In this document: piece after piece, positions 32,567-42,717 of the stretch
How positions within the stretch are numbered: the stretch's first letter is position 1
Layout: the number at the start of each line of letters is the position of its first letter
Assembly: GCF_002831685.1 (NCBI RefSeq)
Contig: NZ_CP025119.1
Coordinates: 1,275,001-1,339,000 of the forward strand
Origin: Polaribacter sp. ALD11
GTDB taxonomy: Bacteria > Bacteroidota > Bacteroidia > Flavobacteriales > Flavobacteriaceae
Reading direction: 5' to 3'
DNA: 64,000 nt
The notes under the pieces: generated by a model
What the model saw: the letters and a program-made list of their open reading frames with translations, nothing else
Database searches by the model: none
What the model was told of the DNA's origin: nothing
Translations under genes and position numbers: made by a program

Positions 32567-32786
32567 CAAAACCTTTTCAAACTAAAACCCTAAATATCAA
32601 TATTTTTTATGGCGTTTTAACAGGCTTTCACTACTCGCTTTTTTTCGTACTTCAAAAAGAGCTCAAACAGACCGTTCAATTCTTAACGCACGCACTCTTC
32701 TCTTATCAAAAATCATGAAAACAACCTTAAAATTAAATGAGTCAAAATCTAAACCTTATGAATTAATAATAAAGCCTAATCTTTAA

Positions 32787-32794
32787 TAATTTTG
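32787..32794 (+). promoter_or_regulatory. candidate -7 promoter element of the PA2169-like gene
   Basis: TAATTTTG matches TAnnTTTG and lies 74 bases before the ATG at 32869. Confidence 0.4.
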
Positions 32795-32868
32795 TTTCAA
32801 CAAACAACAGATGCGAAACAATACACATCTTAAAACAATATATTGGAATTTAAAATGACAATGATATT

Positions 32869-33315
32869 ATGAAGTACACAGAAAAAATTTCGAACAAGTT
32901 AAACGAATTATTAGAGAAAAATTATGATGCCGAAAAAGGGTATTTAAACGCTGCAGAAAATGTAGATAGCACCAAATTAAAAATTTTCTTTAAAAGTAGA
33001 GCTTCTGAGCGAAGTCTGTTTGCAAAAGAATTAAGAACAGAAATTTTGTCTTATGGCCAAATTCCTGAAGATGATGGATCTATTAAAGGAGTAATGCACA
33101 GAAATTGGATGTCGTTAAAATCTTTATTTAGTGCCAACGACGAGAAAGCAATTTTAGAAGAAGCAATGCGAGGAGAAAAAGCAAACTTAGAAGAGTATAA
33201 AGAAATTTTGAAAGAAGATGCTTTTGCACCTTCAACGCAAAAAATGTTAGAAGAACAGCAACAAAAAATTCAAGCAGCTATTAATACATTAATGGTAGAA
33301 GAAGAATTGTCATAA
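32869..33315 (+). CDS. PA2169-family four-helix-bundle protein (DUF2383)
   Basis: 148 residues. The pattern of four long helices (EKISNKLNELLEKNYDAEKGY, FKSRASERSLFAKELRTEI, KAILEEAMRGEKANLEEY, STQKMLEEQQQKIQAAI) fits the ferritin-like PA2169/DUF2383 family, often induced by stress in Bacteroidota and of unknown function. Glu and His residues that could bind metal (Glu33 region, Glu104, Glu108) are present, but metal binding is inference. Monocistronic: own candidate promoter upstream and a terminator at 33366-33397. Confidence 0.85.
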   Translation: MKYTEKISNKLNELLEKNYDAEKGYLNAAENVDSTKLKIFFKSRASERSLFAKELRTEILSYGQIPEDDGSIKGVMHRNWMSLKSLFSANDEKAILEEAMRGEKANLEEYKEILKEDAFAPSTQKMLEEQQQKIQAAINTLMVEEELS

Positions 33316-33365
33316 TAGTGTCAAATTAACAGGCACAATACTTAGTATTGGTTGGTTACTTTTGA

Positions 33366-33397
33366 AAGTCAATCCTTAATTGGGTTGGCTTTTTTTT
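33366..33397 (+). terminator. rho-independent terminator after the PA2169-like gene
   Basis: Stem AGTCAATCC / GGGTTGGCT (with G.U pairs) around TTAATT, followed by a run of seven or more T. Confidence 0.75.
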
Positions 33398-33486
33398 GTT
33401 GATAAGTCCGTGAAAAAATTAGCTATATTTTTTTGATGATTTACTACCTTTAACATCCCAAATTCATCACCAAAAAAAGCCCTTTT

Positions 33487-36400
33487 ATGTACTTAATTTT
33501 TGATACAGAAACTACTGGTTTACCTAAAAGCTGGAATGCTCCTATTACTAATACAGACAATTGGCCAAGGTGTGTTCAGATTGCGTGGCAACTGCATGAT
33601 GAGATGGGAAACGTGTTAGAACATAACGATTTTCTTATAAAACCAGAAGGTTATAATATTCCTTACGATGCAGAAAGAATTCACGGTATTTCTACTGAAT
33701 TAGCAGAAGAACAAGGTATTTCTTTAGACGAATGTTTAACTTTATTTAATGAAGTATTAAGTAAAACGAAATTTATTGTTGGTCAGAATTTGAATTTCGA
33801 CCTTAATATTATGGGATGTGAATTCCATAGATTAGGGGTAGAAAATAAAATGACTTCCCTTCCAATATTAGATACATGTACAGAAAAAACGGCATTCATG
33901 TGCCAGATTCCTGGAGGTCGTGGTGGAAAATTTAAACTACCAACTTTAACAGAATTACACAATCATTTATTTGGTGTTGGTTTTGGCGATGCCCACAATG
34001 CAACTGCAGATGTTGAGGCAACCACGCGTTGTTTTTTAGAGTTAATTCGTTTAAGAGAATTTACCAAAGAACAATTAGATGTAGCTGATGATTATTTTAA
34101 GAATTTCTCGGAAGCAAATCCGAAGCCAATTCAAGTAATTGGTTTAAAACACATCAACCTTAAAAAAGAAAGCGATCAAATTCGCCAACGATTAGATAAA
34201 TTAAAAGATACTGCAGAGACCAAATCTACCTCAGATGGTTTAGCAGAGTTAGAAAACGTACAATTTTCACATTTACACAATCATACCCAGTACTCTGTTT
34301 TACAATCTACCATGCAACTTGGTACTATTGTAGCAGCAGCAGCTAAAGACAATATGCCTGCGGTTGCCATGACGGATACTGCAAATATGATGGGCTCTTT
34401 TCACTTTGTGAATGCTGTTTTAAATCATAATAAAACAGCAGCAACCCCAATGAAACCGATTATTGGTTGTGAGTTTAATATTTGTGAAGATCATAAAAAC
34501 AAATCGCAAAAAGACAATGGATATCAGGTTGTTTTGTTGGCGAAAAATAAAAAAGGATATCACAATTTAGCAAAAATGTCTTCTGCTGCTTTTGTAGATG
34601 GTTTTTACTATGTTCCAAGAATTGATAGAGCACTCGTAGAAAAATACAAAGAAGATATTATTGTTTTAACGGGGAATTTGTATGGTGAAGTTCCTAGTAA
34701 AATTTTAAACCTCGGAGAAAAACAAGCAGAAGACGCTTTACTTTGGTGGAAAGAACAATTTAAAGACGATTTATATATTGAGTTGATGCGCCACAATCAA
34801 CAAGATGAAAACATTGTGAATGAAACTTTACTGAAGTTTTCTAAAAAACACGATGTTAAAATTATTGCAACCAATAACACTTTTTACTTAGAGAAGAAAG
34901 ATGCAAATGCACATGATATTTTATTGTGTGTAAAAGACGGCGAAAAGCAAGCGACTCCTATTGGTAAAGGACGTGGTTATAGATATGGTTTGCCAAATGA
35001 CGAGTATTATTTCAAGTCTACAGACGAAATGAAAAAGTTATTTGCAGATTTACCAGAAGCAATTAGCAACATACAAGAAATTGTAGATAAAGTAGAGATA
35101 TTCACCCTTGCAAGAGATGTTTTATTACCTGCTTTCGATATTCCAGATAAATTTAAAGATATTGCTGATGAAGCTGACAAAGGAAAACGTGGTGAAAATA
35201 ACTTTCTAAGACACCTAACTTATGTTGGTGCAGAAAAGCGATATGGAGAAATAACAGATGCTATTAGAGAACGTTTAGATTTTGAATTGTCTGTTATTGA
35301 AAAAACAGGATATCCTGGTTATTTCTTAATTGTAGAAGATTTTATTAGAGAAGCAAGAAGAATGGATGTTGCTGTTGGACCTGGACGTGGTTCTGCCGCA
35401 GGTTCTGTTGTTGCATTTTGTTTATGGATAACCAATATAGATCCTATTAAATACGATTTACTTTTTGAGCGTTTCCTAAATCCAGAACGTGTTTCCATGC
35501 CCGATATCGATATCGATTTTGATGATGAGGGTCGAGGTAGAGTTATGGATTATGTAATTGATAAATACGGTGCAAACCAAGTTGCACAAATTATTACTTA
35601 CGGTACCATGGCCGCAAAATCTTCTATTAGAGATACTGCCAGAGTTTTAGATTTACCGCTTTTTGAAGCAGATAGAATTGCTAAGTTAATACCAGGAATT
35701 AAACTGAAAAATATTTTTGGTAATGATGCAAAAAGTAAAGGCAAAGTTGATGGTTTACGTGCTGAAGAAAAGCAATTAGTAGAAGAACTAAGAAATATGT
35801 CTTTCGGAAATGACTTGGTTTCCGAAACCATAAACAAGGCTACCATTTTAGAAGGCTCTGTTAGAAACACGGGTATTCATGCCTGTGGTGTAATTATTAC
35901 ACCTGGAGATATTACCAATTATGTTCCTGTTGCTTTAGCTAAAGATTCCGACATGTATGTTACCCAATTTGATAACTCTGTCGTTGAAGACGCAGGTTTA
36001 TTAAAGATGGATTTCTTGGGATTAAAAACGCTAACTCTAATTAAAGACACCATAAAAATTGTAAAAGCAAGACATGATATCACTTTAGACCCAGAAACCT
36101 TTCCTTTAGATGATGTAAAAACCTATGAATTATTTCAGAAAGGAGAAACTGTAGGTATTTTTCAATATGAATCTCCGGGAATGCAAAAACACATGCGCTC
36201 TTTAAAACCTACTGTTTTTGCTGATTTAATTGCCATGAATGCCCTGTACAGACCTGGACCAATGGAATACATTCCGTCTTTTATTAATAGAAAACACGGC
36301 ACAGAAGATATTGAATATGATTTACCTGCCATGGAAGAATATTTGGCAGAGACCTACGGAATTACGGTTTACCAAGAGCAAGTAATGTTACTCTCACAAA

Positions 36401-37827
36401 AATTGGCAGATTTTACCAAAGGTGAAGCCGATGTTTTACGTAAAGCAATGGGTAAAAAACAAATTGCGGTATTAGATAAAATGAAACCAAAATTTGTAGA
36501 ACAAGCTGCTGCAAAAGGGCATGATCCAGAAAAATTAGAGAAAATTTGGAAGGATTGGGAGGCTTTTGCGAGTTATGCCTTTAACAAATCTCACTCTACT
36601 TGTTATGCGTGGATTGCATATCAAACCGCTTATTTAAAAGCTCATTATCCTGCAGAGTATATGGCTTCTGTTCTTTCTAACAACATGAAAGACATAAAAG
36701 CTGTTTCCTTCTTTATGGAAGAGTGTAAACGAATGGAGTTACCCGTTTTTGGTCCTGATTTAAATGAATCTTTTTTAAAATTTTCTGTAAATAAAGAAGG
36801 TGCAGTTCGTTTTGGAATGGCAGCCGTAAAAGGTGTTGGTGCTGGAGCAGTTAGAGCAATCATTGAAGAAAGAGAAGAAAATGGAAACTATAATTCTATT
36901 TTTGATTTAGCAAAACGTGTAGATTTAAGATCTGCAAATAAAAAATCTTTTGATAGTTTAATAAAAGCAGGTGCTTTCGATTCTTTTGCAGATACGCATA
37001 GGGCACAATATTTTTCTACAGATGAAAAAGGTTTAACTTTTTTAGAACGTGCAATGAAATTCGGAAGTAAATTTCAAGAAAACGAAAATTCTGCACAAGT
37101 TTCTATGTTTGGTGAAGCTTCTACAGTTCAGTTTCCAGAACCAGATATTCCAGAATGTGAAACTTGGGGAACTATGGAGTTGTTACAACAAGAAAAGGAA
37201 GTCATCGGAATTTATATTTCTGCACATCCTTTAGATGATTTTAAGAATGAAATAAAATTTTGTAACGCTTCTTTAAAATATTTTAAAGCCGATTTAGCAA
37301 AATTTGTAAATATGAATTTAGCTTTTGCGGGTATTGTTACAGACGTGCAACACAGAGTTTCTAAAGCAGGAAAAGGTTGGGCAATGTTTACTGTTGAAGA
37401 TTATGGAGATAGTAATGAATTTAGAATTTTTGGAGAAGATTACCTAAGAATGCAACATTTCTTGGTCCCCAATCAGTTTTTGTTTATACGTTCTACTGTA
37501 CAACCTGGTTGGACCAATAAAGAAACAGGAGTTGCTGGTGAACCAAGATTAAAGTTTACAGAAATGAAATTATTACACGATATTATGGATGAGCTCTGTA
37601 AGAAAGTGACCATTCAACTTCCTTTAAATCAAATTAAGGAAGACACTATTTTAAATTTAGAATCCATATTAAAAAACACTCCTGGTAAGCAAGGTTTAAA
37701 CTTTACTGTTTGGGATGAACAAGAAAAATTAGAAGTGAGTTTGCCTAGTAGAAATACAAAAATTCATATTACGAATGAGTTATTGGCCACTTTAGATAGT
37801 CAAGACATTGCTTATAAATTAAATTAA
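33487..37827 (+). CDS. dnaE: DNA polymerase III alpha subunit with N-terminal proofreading exonuclease
   Basis: 1446 residues. Residues 1-200 are a DEDDh 3'-5' exonuclease (FDTETTGLP near the start, HNATADVEAT near 175), normally a separate epsilon subunit. From about 260 the PHP domain begins (HLHNHTQYSVL), followed by the C-family polymerase core with the catalytic PDIDIDFDDEGR at about 672 and MDFLGLKTLTLI further on, then helix-hairpin-helix and OB regions with the tail YISAHPLDDF. It is the replicative polymerase, copying the chromosome. Fusion with the exonuclease is known in this phylum. A CopD-like gene follows after one base, suggesting co-transcription. Confidence 0.97.
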   Translation: MYLIFDTETTGLPKSWNAPITNTDNWPRCVQIAWQLHDEMGNVLEHNDFLIKPEGYNIPYDAERIHGISTELAEEQGISLDECLTLFNEVLSKTKFIVGQNLNFDLNIMGCEFHRLGVENKMTSLPILDTCTEKTAFMCQIPGGRGGKFKLPTLTELHNHLFGVGFGDAHNATADVEATTRCFLELIRLREFTKEQLDVADDYFKNFSEANPKPIQVIGLKHINLKKESDQIRQRLDKLKDTAETKSTSDGLAELENVQFSHLHNHTQYSVLQSTMQLGTIVAAAAKDNMPAVAMTDTANMMGSFHFVNAVLNHNKTAATPMKPIIGCEFNICEDHKNKSQKDNGYQVVLLAKNKKGYHNLAKMSSAAFVDGFYYVPRIDRALVEKYKEDIIVLTGNLYGEVPSKILNLGEKQAEDALLWWKEQFKDDLYIELMRHNQQDENIVNETLLKFSKKHDVKIIATNNTFYLEKKDANAHDILLCVKDGEKQATPIGKGRGYRYGLPNDEYYFKSTDEMKKLFADLPEAISNIQEIVDKVEIFTLARDVLLPAFDIPDKFKDIADEADKGKRGENNFLRHLTYVGAEKRYGEITDAIRERLDFELSVIEKTGYPGYFLIVEDFIREARRMDVAVGPGRGSAAGSVVAFCLWITNIDPIKYDLLFERFLNPERVSMPDIDIDFDDEGRGRVMDYVIDKYGANQVAQIITYGTMAAKSSIRDTARVLDLPLFEADRIAKLIPGIKLKNIFGNDAKSKGKVDGLRAEEKQLVEELRNMSFGNDLVSETINKATILEGSVRNTGIHACGVIITPGDITNYVPVALAKDSDMYVTQFDNSVVEDAGLLKMDFLGLKTLTLIKDTIKIVKARHDITLDPETFPLDDVKTYELFQKGETVGIFQYESPGMQKHMRSLKPTVFADLIAMNALYRPGPMEYIPSFINRKHGTEDIEYDLPAMEEYLAETYGITVYQEQVMLLSQKLADFTKGEADVLRKAMGKKQIAVLDKMKPKFVEQAAAKGHDPEKLEKIWKDWEAFASYAFNKSHSTCYAWIAYQTAYLKAHYPAEYMASVLSNNMKDIKAVSFFMEECKRMELPVFGPDLNESFLKFSVNKEGAVRFGMAAVKGVGAGAVRAIIEEREENGNYNSIFDLAKRVDLRSANKKSFDSLIKAGAFDSFADTHRAQYFSTDEKGLTFLERAMKFGSKFQENENSAQVSMFGEASTVQFPEPDIPECETWGTMELLQQEKEVIGIYISAHPLDDFKNEIKFCNASLKYFKADLAKFVNMNLAFAGIVTDVQHRVSKAGKGWAMFTVEDYGDSNEFRIFGEDYLRMQHFLVPNQFLFIRSTVQPGWTNKETGVAGEPRLKFTEMKLLHDIMDELCKKVTIQLPLNQIKEDTILNLESILKNTPGKQGLNFTVWDEQEKLEVSLPSRNTKIHITNELLATLDSQDIAYKLN

Positions 37828-37828
37828 A

Positions 37829-38308
37829 ATGAACTCTATAACCCTTGCAAGAGTTATTCATGTACTCGCAGTTGTTTTATGGATTGGAGGTGTAGCTATG
37901 GTTACAACTGTAATTATTCCTGCTGTAAAAAAGATGAAGTCTAAGAAAGATAAACTAACTACTTTTGAAAACATTGAAGGTAGATTTGCAGTACAAGCAA
38001 AAATTACGACTTTAATTACTGCTATTTCTGGGTTTTACATGATGTATGAACTAAATGCCTGGGAACGTTATTTAGATTATCGTTTCTGGTGGATTCATGC
38101 AATGACTATTGTTTGGATTATTTTTACGTTAGTTTTATATGTTTTAGAGCCTTTCGTTTTACACAAACTTTTCAAAAAATATGCAAATGAAAATCCAGAG
38201 AAAACCTTTAACATTCTTCACAAAGCTCATTGGATATTATTAATTATTAGTTTAATTACAATTTTAGGAGCAGTTGCAGGAAGTCACGGCTTATTTTTTA
38301 TAACATAA
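37829..38308 (+). CDS. CopD-like four-helix membrane protein
   Basis: 159 residues with four membrane helices (ARVIHVLAVVLWIGGVAMV, LITAISGFYMMYELN, HAMTIVWIIFTLVLYVLEP, WILLIISLITILGAVAG). His11 after RVI, His94 in the third helix and His138 suggest a possible heme- or metal-binding bundle as in the CopD/HemJ-type superfamily. The specific function is unknown. It begins one base after the dnaE stop. Confidence 0.7.
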   Translation: MNSITLARVIHVLAVVLWIGGVAMVTTVIIPAVKKMKSKKDKLTTFENIEGRFAVQAKITTLITAISGFYMMYELNAWERYLDYRFWWIHAMTIVWIIFTLVLYVLEPFVLHKLFKKYANENPEKTFNILHKAHWILLIISLITILGAVAGSHGLFFIT

Positions 38309-38372
38309 ACTTAAAATTTATTCTTAATTGTAGAATAAAACAAAATTAAGCTTTAAAAAAGAAAATATTTCT

Positions 38373-38380
38373 TACTTTTG
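38373..38380 (+). promoter_or_regulatory. candidate -7 promoter element
   Basis: TACTTTTG, a match to TAnnTTTG, lies 20 bases before the ATG at 38401. No TTG at -33 is obvious. Confidence 0.45.
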
Positions 38381-38400
38381 TTTAATCTTTTAAAAAATAC

Positions 38401-39726
38401 ATGAAACAAAATAAAAATGGTGTTTGGGTAAGTTGGAATGAAAACCTTACATATAATTACAAATCACTTTACAAAATTACTACAGAAAAAGAATTACAAG
38501 AAGTTATAACTAATTCAGAAAAGGTTCGCTTTTTTGGAACAAAGCAATCCTCTGCAGATATAGCATCTGGAGTAGACACGCTAATTGACATTACTACATA
38601 TAATAAAATTTTATCTTTTAATAACGTTGAACATACAGTAACCGTGCAATCTGGTGTAATCTTAGGTGATTTACTAGAAGCTGTAGAAGCTAAAGGTTGG
38701 TGCATTCCTTGTTTGCCAGACATTAACACCATTACTATTGGTGGTGCTCTAGCAACAGGAACGCATGGCACAAGTGGTAAGCTTCTTTGTGAATACATGA
38801 CCAAATGTAGTATTGTACTTGCAGATGGTTCTATAAAAGTAATAACCGATAAAGACGAGTTAATAAGTGCTGTGAGAGTTTCTCTAGGTGCTTTAGGTGT
38901 ATTTTCTGAAATCACTTTTAAATGTGAACCAATTTACACGTTACACATAAAAGAACGCCCTGAAAGTGATGATGTTTGGTTGCCTAAAATTGAAGAACGT
39001 TTAAAAAAACATGATTTTCTAAGAATCTTATGGCTTCCTCATACCGATAAAGGGTATGTAATTACTGGGGATAAAATTGATCCGAAAACAGAAATTACAG
39101 AAAATTTGGGGCCGAAGTATTTAAGACATAGAAGAACAGCTTCTAAAATTTTATATAAATACACACATATTTTTCCATGGATTACAGCAATTGCGAATAA
39201 ACTTTTATATAGAGGTTTTTTCAGTTCTACAAAAGAACACAAAGGCTCTCTTTACCAAGCTACAGTTACTAAATCTAGGGGATCTACATTAGAATTAGCA
39301 GAATGGACGATTGGTTTAGATGTATTTCCTAAAGTTTTTGAAGAACTAAAAACTGAGATAAATAAATGGAGTAATAAATCGTTTATTCATATTCCTATGG
39401 ATGTTCGCTTTGTATACAAAGACAAATCTTGGTTAAGTTATGCATATGGTAAAGATACCGTTACCATGGGATGTGTTTCTAGAAATGCTGCTACAGCAGA
39501 CACCTATGAAGCTTTTAAAAGTATTGAGAAAATTTTCTTAAAATACGGAGGAAAACCTCACTGGGGGAAACGCTTTGCTGCCAAAGATGCTGAACTTACT
39601 AAAATCTACGATAAATGGGAAGATTTTAAACTTTTAAGAAAAGAATTAGACCCAACTAATAAATTTTTAAACCCGTATTTAACAGAGTTATTCAACGAAA
39701 AACAAACAACTAATGGTATTACCTAA
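38401..39726 (+). CDS. FAD-binding oxidoreductase, D-arabinono-1,4-lactone / L-gulonolactone oxidase family
   Basis: 441 residues. The N-terminal FAD-binding (PCMH) domain holds the ADP-loop ATGTHGTSG (about 118-126). The C-terminal ALO domain has VFEELKTEINKW, RFVYKDKSWLSYAYG and the family-typical PHWGKRF followed by LRKELDPTNKFLNPYL. These enzymes oxidise sugar lactones (aldonolactones) to the enol products, passing electrons to oxygen or a quinone. No signal peptide, so it is cytoplasmic or peripheral. The next gene, a HAD phosphatase, overlaps its last 14 bases, suggesting a shared sugar-related pathway. The exact substrate cannot be told. Confidence 0.85.
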   Translation: MKQNKNGVWVSWNENLTYNYKSLYKITTEKELQEVITNSEKVRFFGTKQSSADIASGVDTLIDITTYNKILSFNNVEHTVTVQSGVILGDLLEAVEAKGWCIPCLPDINTITIGGALATGTHGTSGKLLCEYMTKCSIVLADGSIKVITDKDELISAVRVSLGALGVFSEITFKCEPIYTLHIKERPESDDVWLPKIEERLKKHDFLRILWLPHTDKGYVITGDKIDPKTEITENLGPKYLRHRRTASKILYKYTHIFPWITAIANKLLYRGFFSSTKEHKGSLYQATVTKSRGSTLELAEWTIGLDVFPKVFEELKTEINKWSNKSFIHIPMDVRFVYKDKSWLSYAYGKDTVTMGCVSRNAATADTYEAFKSIEKIFLKYGGKPHWGKRFAAKDAELTKIYDKWEDFKLLRKELDPTNKFLNPYLTELFNEKQTTNGIT

Positions 39727-40366
39727 AGGATTTTTATTTGATTTTGATGGCGTTGTTGTAGATAGTTTTGAAAGCCATTATTCGGCTTGGACTTCTGCTT
39801 TTAAAGAATTATTTAATAAAGACATTGCGCTATTTCCTAAATTTCATGCAGGAAAATCTCCTATGATTATTGCTGAATATTTTTGTAGTGTTATTAGTGA
39901 AGAAAAACGAACTGAAGAATTATTTTCTCTAAAGGATAAACATTTAGATATATACTTTACAATTCCTAAATTATTACCAGGAGTTAGGGAATTTACAACG
40001 CTTTTAACAAAAGAAAATATTCGGTACGGAATTGCAAGTAATGCAACTAAACAGTTTTTAAAAAATAGTGTTCATCACTTAAATTTAGATTTTACCACCG
40101 TTTTTGGAGTGCAAGATTACCTAAAACCAAAACCAGCACCAGAAGCATATATATTACTTGCAGAAACACTAGGTTTTGAAGAAAATGATTTTAAAGACAT
40201 TTGGGTTTTTGAAGATAGCTTAACAGGTACAAAAGCAGCAAAATCTGCAGGAATGATTCCTATTGGAATTACAACACAATACTCTGAAGAAGAGCTAAAA
40301 GAAGCTGGAAGTATTTTAGTTTTCCCAACTTTGTTGGAAGCTTATCAATATTTAACTACTAAATAA
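39713..40366 (+). CDS. HAD-superfamily phosphatase, beta-phosphoglucomutase-like
   Basis: 217 residues. HAD motif I FDFDGVVVDS (nucleophile Asp in the first DxD), motif II in GIASNATK, motif III Lys in KPKPAPEAY and motif IV in VFEDSLTGTKAAKSAG are all present. The helical cap of subfamily IA lies at 17-90. It acts on a phosphorylated small molecule, perhaps a sugar phosphate. The start overlaps the upstream oxidase by 14 bases, so the pair is translated together. Confidence 0.85.
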   Translation: MVLPKGFLFDFDGVVVDSFESHYSAWTSAFKELFNKDIALFPKFHAGKSPMIIAEYFCSVISEEKRTEELFSLKDKHLDIYFTIPKLLPGVREFTTLLTKENIRYGIASNATKQFLKNSVHHLNLDFTTVFGVQDYLKPKPAPEAYILLAETLGFEENDFKDIWVFEDSLTGTKAAKSAGMIPIGITTQYSEEELKEAGSILVFPTLLEAYQYLTTK

Positions 40367-40508
40367 CTTTCAAAACTTAATGATATATTTTATAATTGCT
40401 AACGAAATTTAGCAATAAATTCACACAATTAATTATATTTCTATTTATTTTTACAAAAATAATTGTAACATAGTTATTCTTTTAAAATACTTCTTTAAAC
40501 TATACTGC

Positions 40509-41651
40509 TTGATATTTACAACATTTCTAAACATTGCCATTTTTCAAGGAATAGTTTTAGGTATTATTATTTTAAAATCAATTTTATTTAAGAGCACTTC
40601 TAATAAATATTTAGCATACGCAATATTTACATTATCTCTTCTTTTGCTAAATTTTGTTTTTGCGATAACAAACATTTATAACACAATTCCTTTTCTTATT
40701 GTTATCGATAATATAGAATGGACTTTTGTTTTTCCTGTTTACTTTTTTTTATTTGTTATCAATCAAGTGCATCATCCTATAAGACAGTCAAAAAAGATTC
40801 GGTTACTATTTCTCCCTTTTCTTTTTTCTGTATTCATAAATGTTTTTAACGATTTGGATAAAGTTTTTGGTATTTATAAACTTCCAAATTCTATTAATAA
40901 AATATTAGAAGGTCTAATTTTTTCACAATACTATATATTTCCGATATTTATAATTGGAATTTTAAGTTATATATACCCTTTTATTAAGTTCTCTAATGAT
41001 GCTCAAGAAAAAAAATGGATAACATATTTGTGGGCATCTATTTCTATTCTTTTACTCTCTTTTATTTTAACCATTTTTACAGGCTTAATATTTCAATACG
41101 ACATTTCATATTTCATGAAATTCCTAGCTTTATTTGCAACTTTTATAATACACTGGACAAGTTATTTTGGTGTTTTTAAATATAAATTAGCAAAAGACAA
41201 AGAAGATATTAGAGCATTGTTAAGTAAACGAATGCAACCTCATCATAATGATATAAATATTAAACTTCAAAAAAAGACGTCTTTAGACAAAAATGAGTCT
41301 ATGACAGAAGAAAACCCTTATTTTAAAAAACTTGAATCCCTTTGTCAGCAACAACATATTTATAGAGATAACACAATAAATAGAGAAAAAATTGCAGAAA
41401 TGCTAGGTATAAGCGCAGGCTACGTGTCTCAATTAGTCAATACAATAACGGGGCAAAATTTTTCTAACTACATTAATTACTACCGTATAGAAGCTGTAAA
41501 AGGAATGATTTTTAGTTCTGAGTTTGAAAAATACAATCTTTTAACCATAGGATTAGAATCTGGTTTTACTTCTAAAACTACATTTTATAATGCTTTTAAA
41601 AAGGCAACGGGTATGACTCCAAATGAATATCGAAAAATTCATATAAAATAA
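40509..41651 (+). CDS. membrane-bound AraC-family transcriptional regulator
   Basis: 380 residues. About seven hydrophobic segments occupy residues 3-220 (FLNIAIFQGIVLGIIILKS, FTLSLLLLNFVFAI and so on), followed by a linker and an AraC/XylS double helix-turn-helix in the last 100 residues (KIAEMLGISAGYVSQLVNT, then GFTSKTTFYNAFKKATGMTPNEYRK). Such membrane-AraC fusions in Flavobacteriia sense an unknown signal and act on nearby genes. The start is a TTG at 40509 because no ATG precedes the first helix, so the N-terminus is uncertain. Confidence 0.85.
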   Translation: MIFTTFLNIAIFQGIVLGIIILKSILFKSTSNKYLAYAIFTLSLLLLNFVFAITNIYNTIPFLIVIDNIEWTFVFPVYFFLFVINQVHHPIRQSKKIRLLFLPFLFSVFINVFNDLDKVFGIYKLPNSINKILEGLIFSQYYIFPIFIIGILSYIYPFIKFSNDAQEKKWITYLWASISILLLSFILTIFTGLIFQYDISYFMKFLALFATFIIHWTSYFGVFKYKLAKDKEDIRALLSKRMQPHHNDINIKLQKKTSLDKNESMTEENPYFKKLESLCQQQHIYRDNTINREKIAEMLGISAGYVSQLVNTITGQNFSNYINYYRIEAVKGMIFSSEFEKYNLLTIGLESGFTSKTTFYNAFKKATGMTPNEYRKIHIK

Positions 41652-42027
41652 GTACCATTTTCTCCATTTTTAAGGTTTTGAAACCTTCACCCCTTCTCCC
41701 CTCCTTAGTTTTGCTGTATTAATTAAATACTCATCACTAAGAAATATATGAAAAAAACTATCCTTTTACTGTTATTAAACAATATTATTTCATCATTTAT
41801 AGAATATAATAAATGTTTAAAGCAACACCTATTAATAACTTATTACTAGGCGTCATAAATTATAAAGTTGCATAAAAACAACAAACATCAAAAAGGGTTC
41901 GACATTTTATTTCTGATGTAAATAAAATTCCTACAAAACAAACCTCAACTTTTCTAAAAATACAATTGCAAGAAATCTTCTCGCTTTTATAGCGAGAAGA
42001 AAACACCAATTTAATAAAATAACAAAA
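41652..42027 (+). other. intergenic region with a short signal-peptide-like frame and a hairpin
   Basis: 376 bp. A 33-codon frame at 41748-41849 begins MKKTILLLLLNNIISS and ends early, looking like the start of a lost secreted protein rather than a gene. A strong hairpin TCTTCTCGC / GCGAGAAGA lies at 41976-42000, 27 bases before the PAP2 gene, with no T run, so it is more likely leader structure than a terminator. Confidence 0.5.
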
Positions 42028-42717
42028 ATGCATCAATTAATAAAAAAGATAAGATTACAGAATAGTTTTTCTGAAAAAATTTCAAAATTCATAAAAAAAA
42101 TTATCGTTTTAAAAAGTAGGAGTTATGTGAGTAAATGGGTCTATATAATGTATACTCTTTTTATACTAACCCTATTAATAACTGTTAGTTTATTTGAAAA
42201 AGAAGATATTCATTTATCTTTAAATAAATATCATACTCCCTTCTTAGATTTCACCTTTAAATATATTACTTATTTAGGTGATGGGATTATGTTTGCTATT
42301 TTAATTATATATTTTTTCTTTATAAGCAAAAAAGAGTCTTTAAAATACGCTATTTCTGGTGTATTAACTTTAATAATAACTACAATAACAAAACGATTAA
42401 TTTTTATAAAATCTGCAAGACCTGTTGAATATTTTGGTGAAGAAAATTTACATTTAATAAAAGGAGTTAAAATGGCACACTGGCACTCATTTCCTTCTGG
42501 ACATGCTATAACTGTTTTTATTATAAGTGCACTATTAATTACCTCTATTAAAAATAAAAAACAACAAATATTTATCGTTTTTTGTGCTTTACTAGCTGGT
42601 TATTCTAGAGTATATTTATCTCAACATTTTTTAATAGATATTTTTGCTGGATCAATCATAGGAGTAGTTTTAGCTTTGTTAGTAAATCTAATTATGAATA
42701 AAATTAATAAAAAATAA
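42028..42717 (+). CDS. PAP2-superfamily membrane phosphatase
   Basis: 229 residues, five or six membrane helices. The three phosphatase motifs are complete: KSARP after KRLIFI (KxxxxxxRP), FPSGHA, and SRVYLSQHFLIDIFAG (SRxxxxxHxxxD). Members remove phosphate from lipids such as undecaprenyl-PP, phosphatidate or lipid A. The next gene begins right at its stop and encodes an ArnT-like glycosyltransferase; together they may modify lipid A or a polyprenyl-linked sugar on the periplasmic side of the inner membrane. The lipid A link is inference from gene order. Confidence 0.88.
   Translation: MHQLIKKIRLQNSFSEKISKFIKKIIVLKSRSYVSKWVYIMYTLFILTLLITVSLFEKEDIHLSLNKYHTPFLDFTFKYITYLGDGIMFAILIIYFFFISKKESLKYAISGVLTLIITTITKRLIFIKSARPVEYFGEENLHLIKGVKMAHWHSFPSGHAITVFIISALLITSIKNKKQQIFIVFCALLAGYSRVYLSQHFLIDIFAGSIIGVVLALLVNLIMNKINKK

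Larger units (their letters stand above)
32490..32868. other. divergent intergenic region rpsP / PA2169-like gene
   Basis: 379 bp without a gene. It holds the candidate -7 element for rpsP (minus strand) and one for the rightward gene (32787-32794). The part nearest rpsP has a short inverted repeat around ACCTTACTATC / TCGTAGTAAG that could be leader structure. Confidence 0.5.

Noticed and set aside
41976..42000. Hairpin before the PAP2 gene as a terminator
   Set aside because: No T run follows on either strand; it is noted only as possible leader structure.
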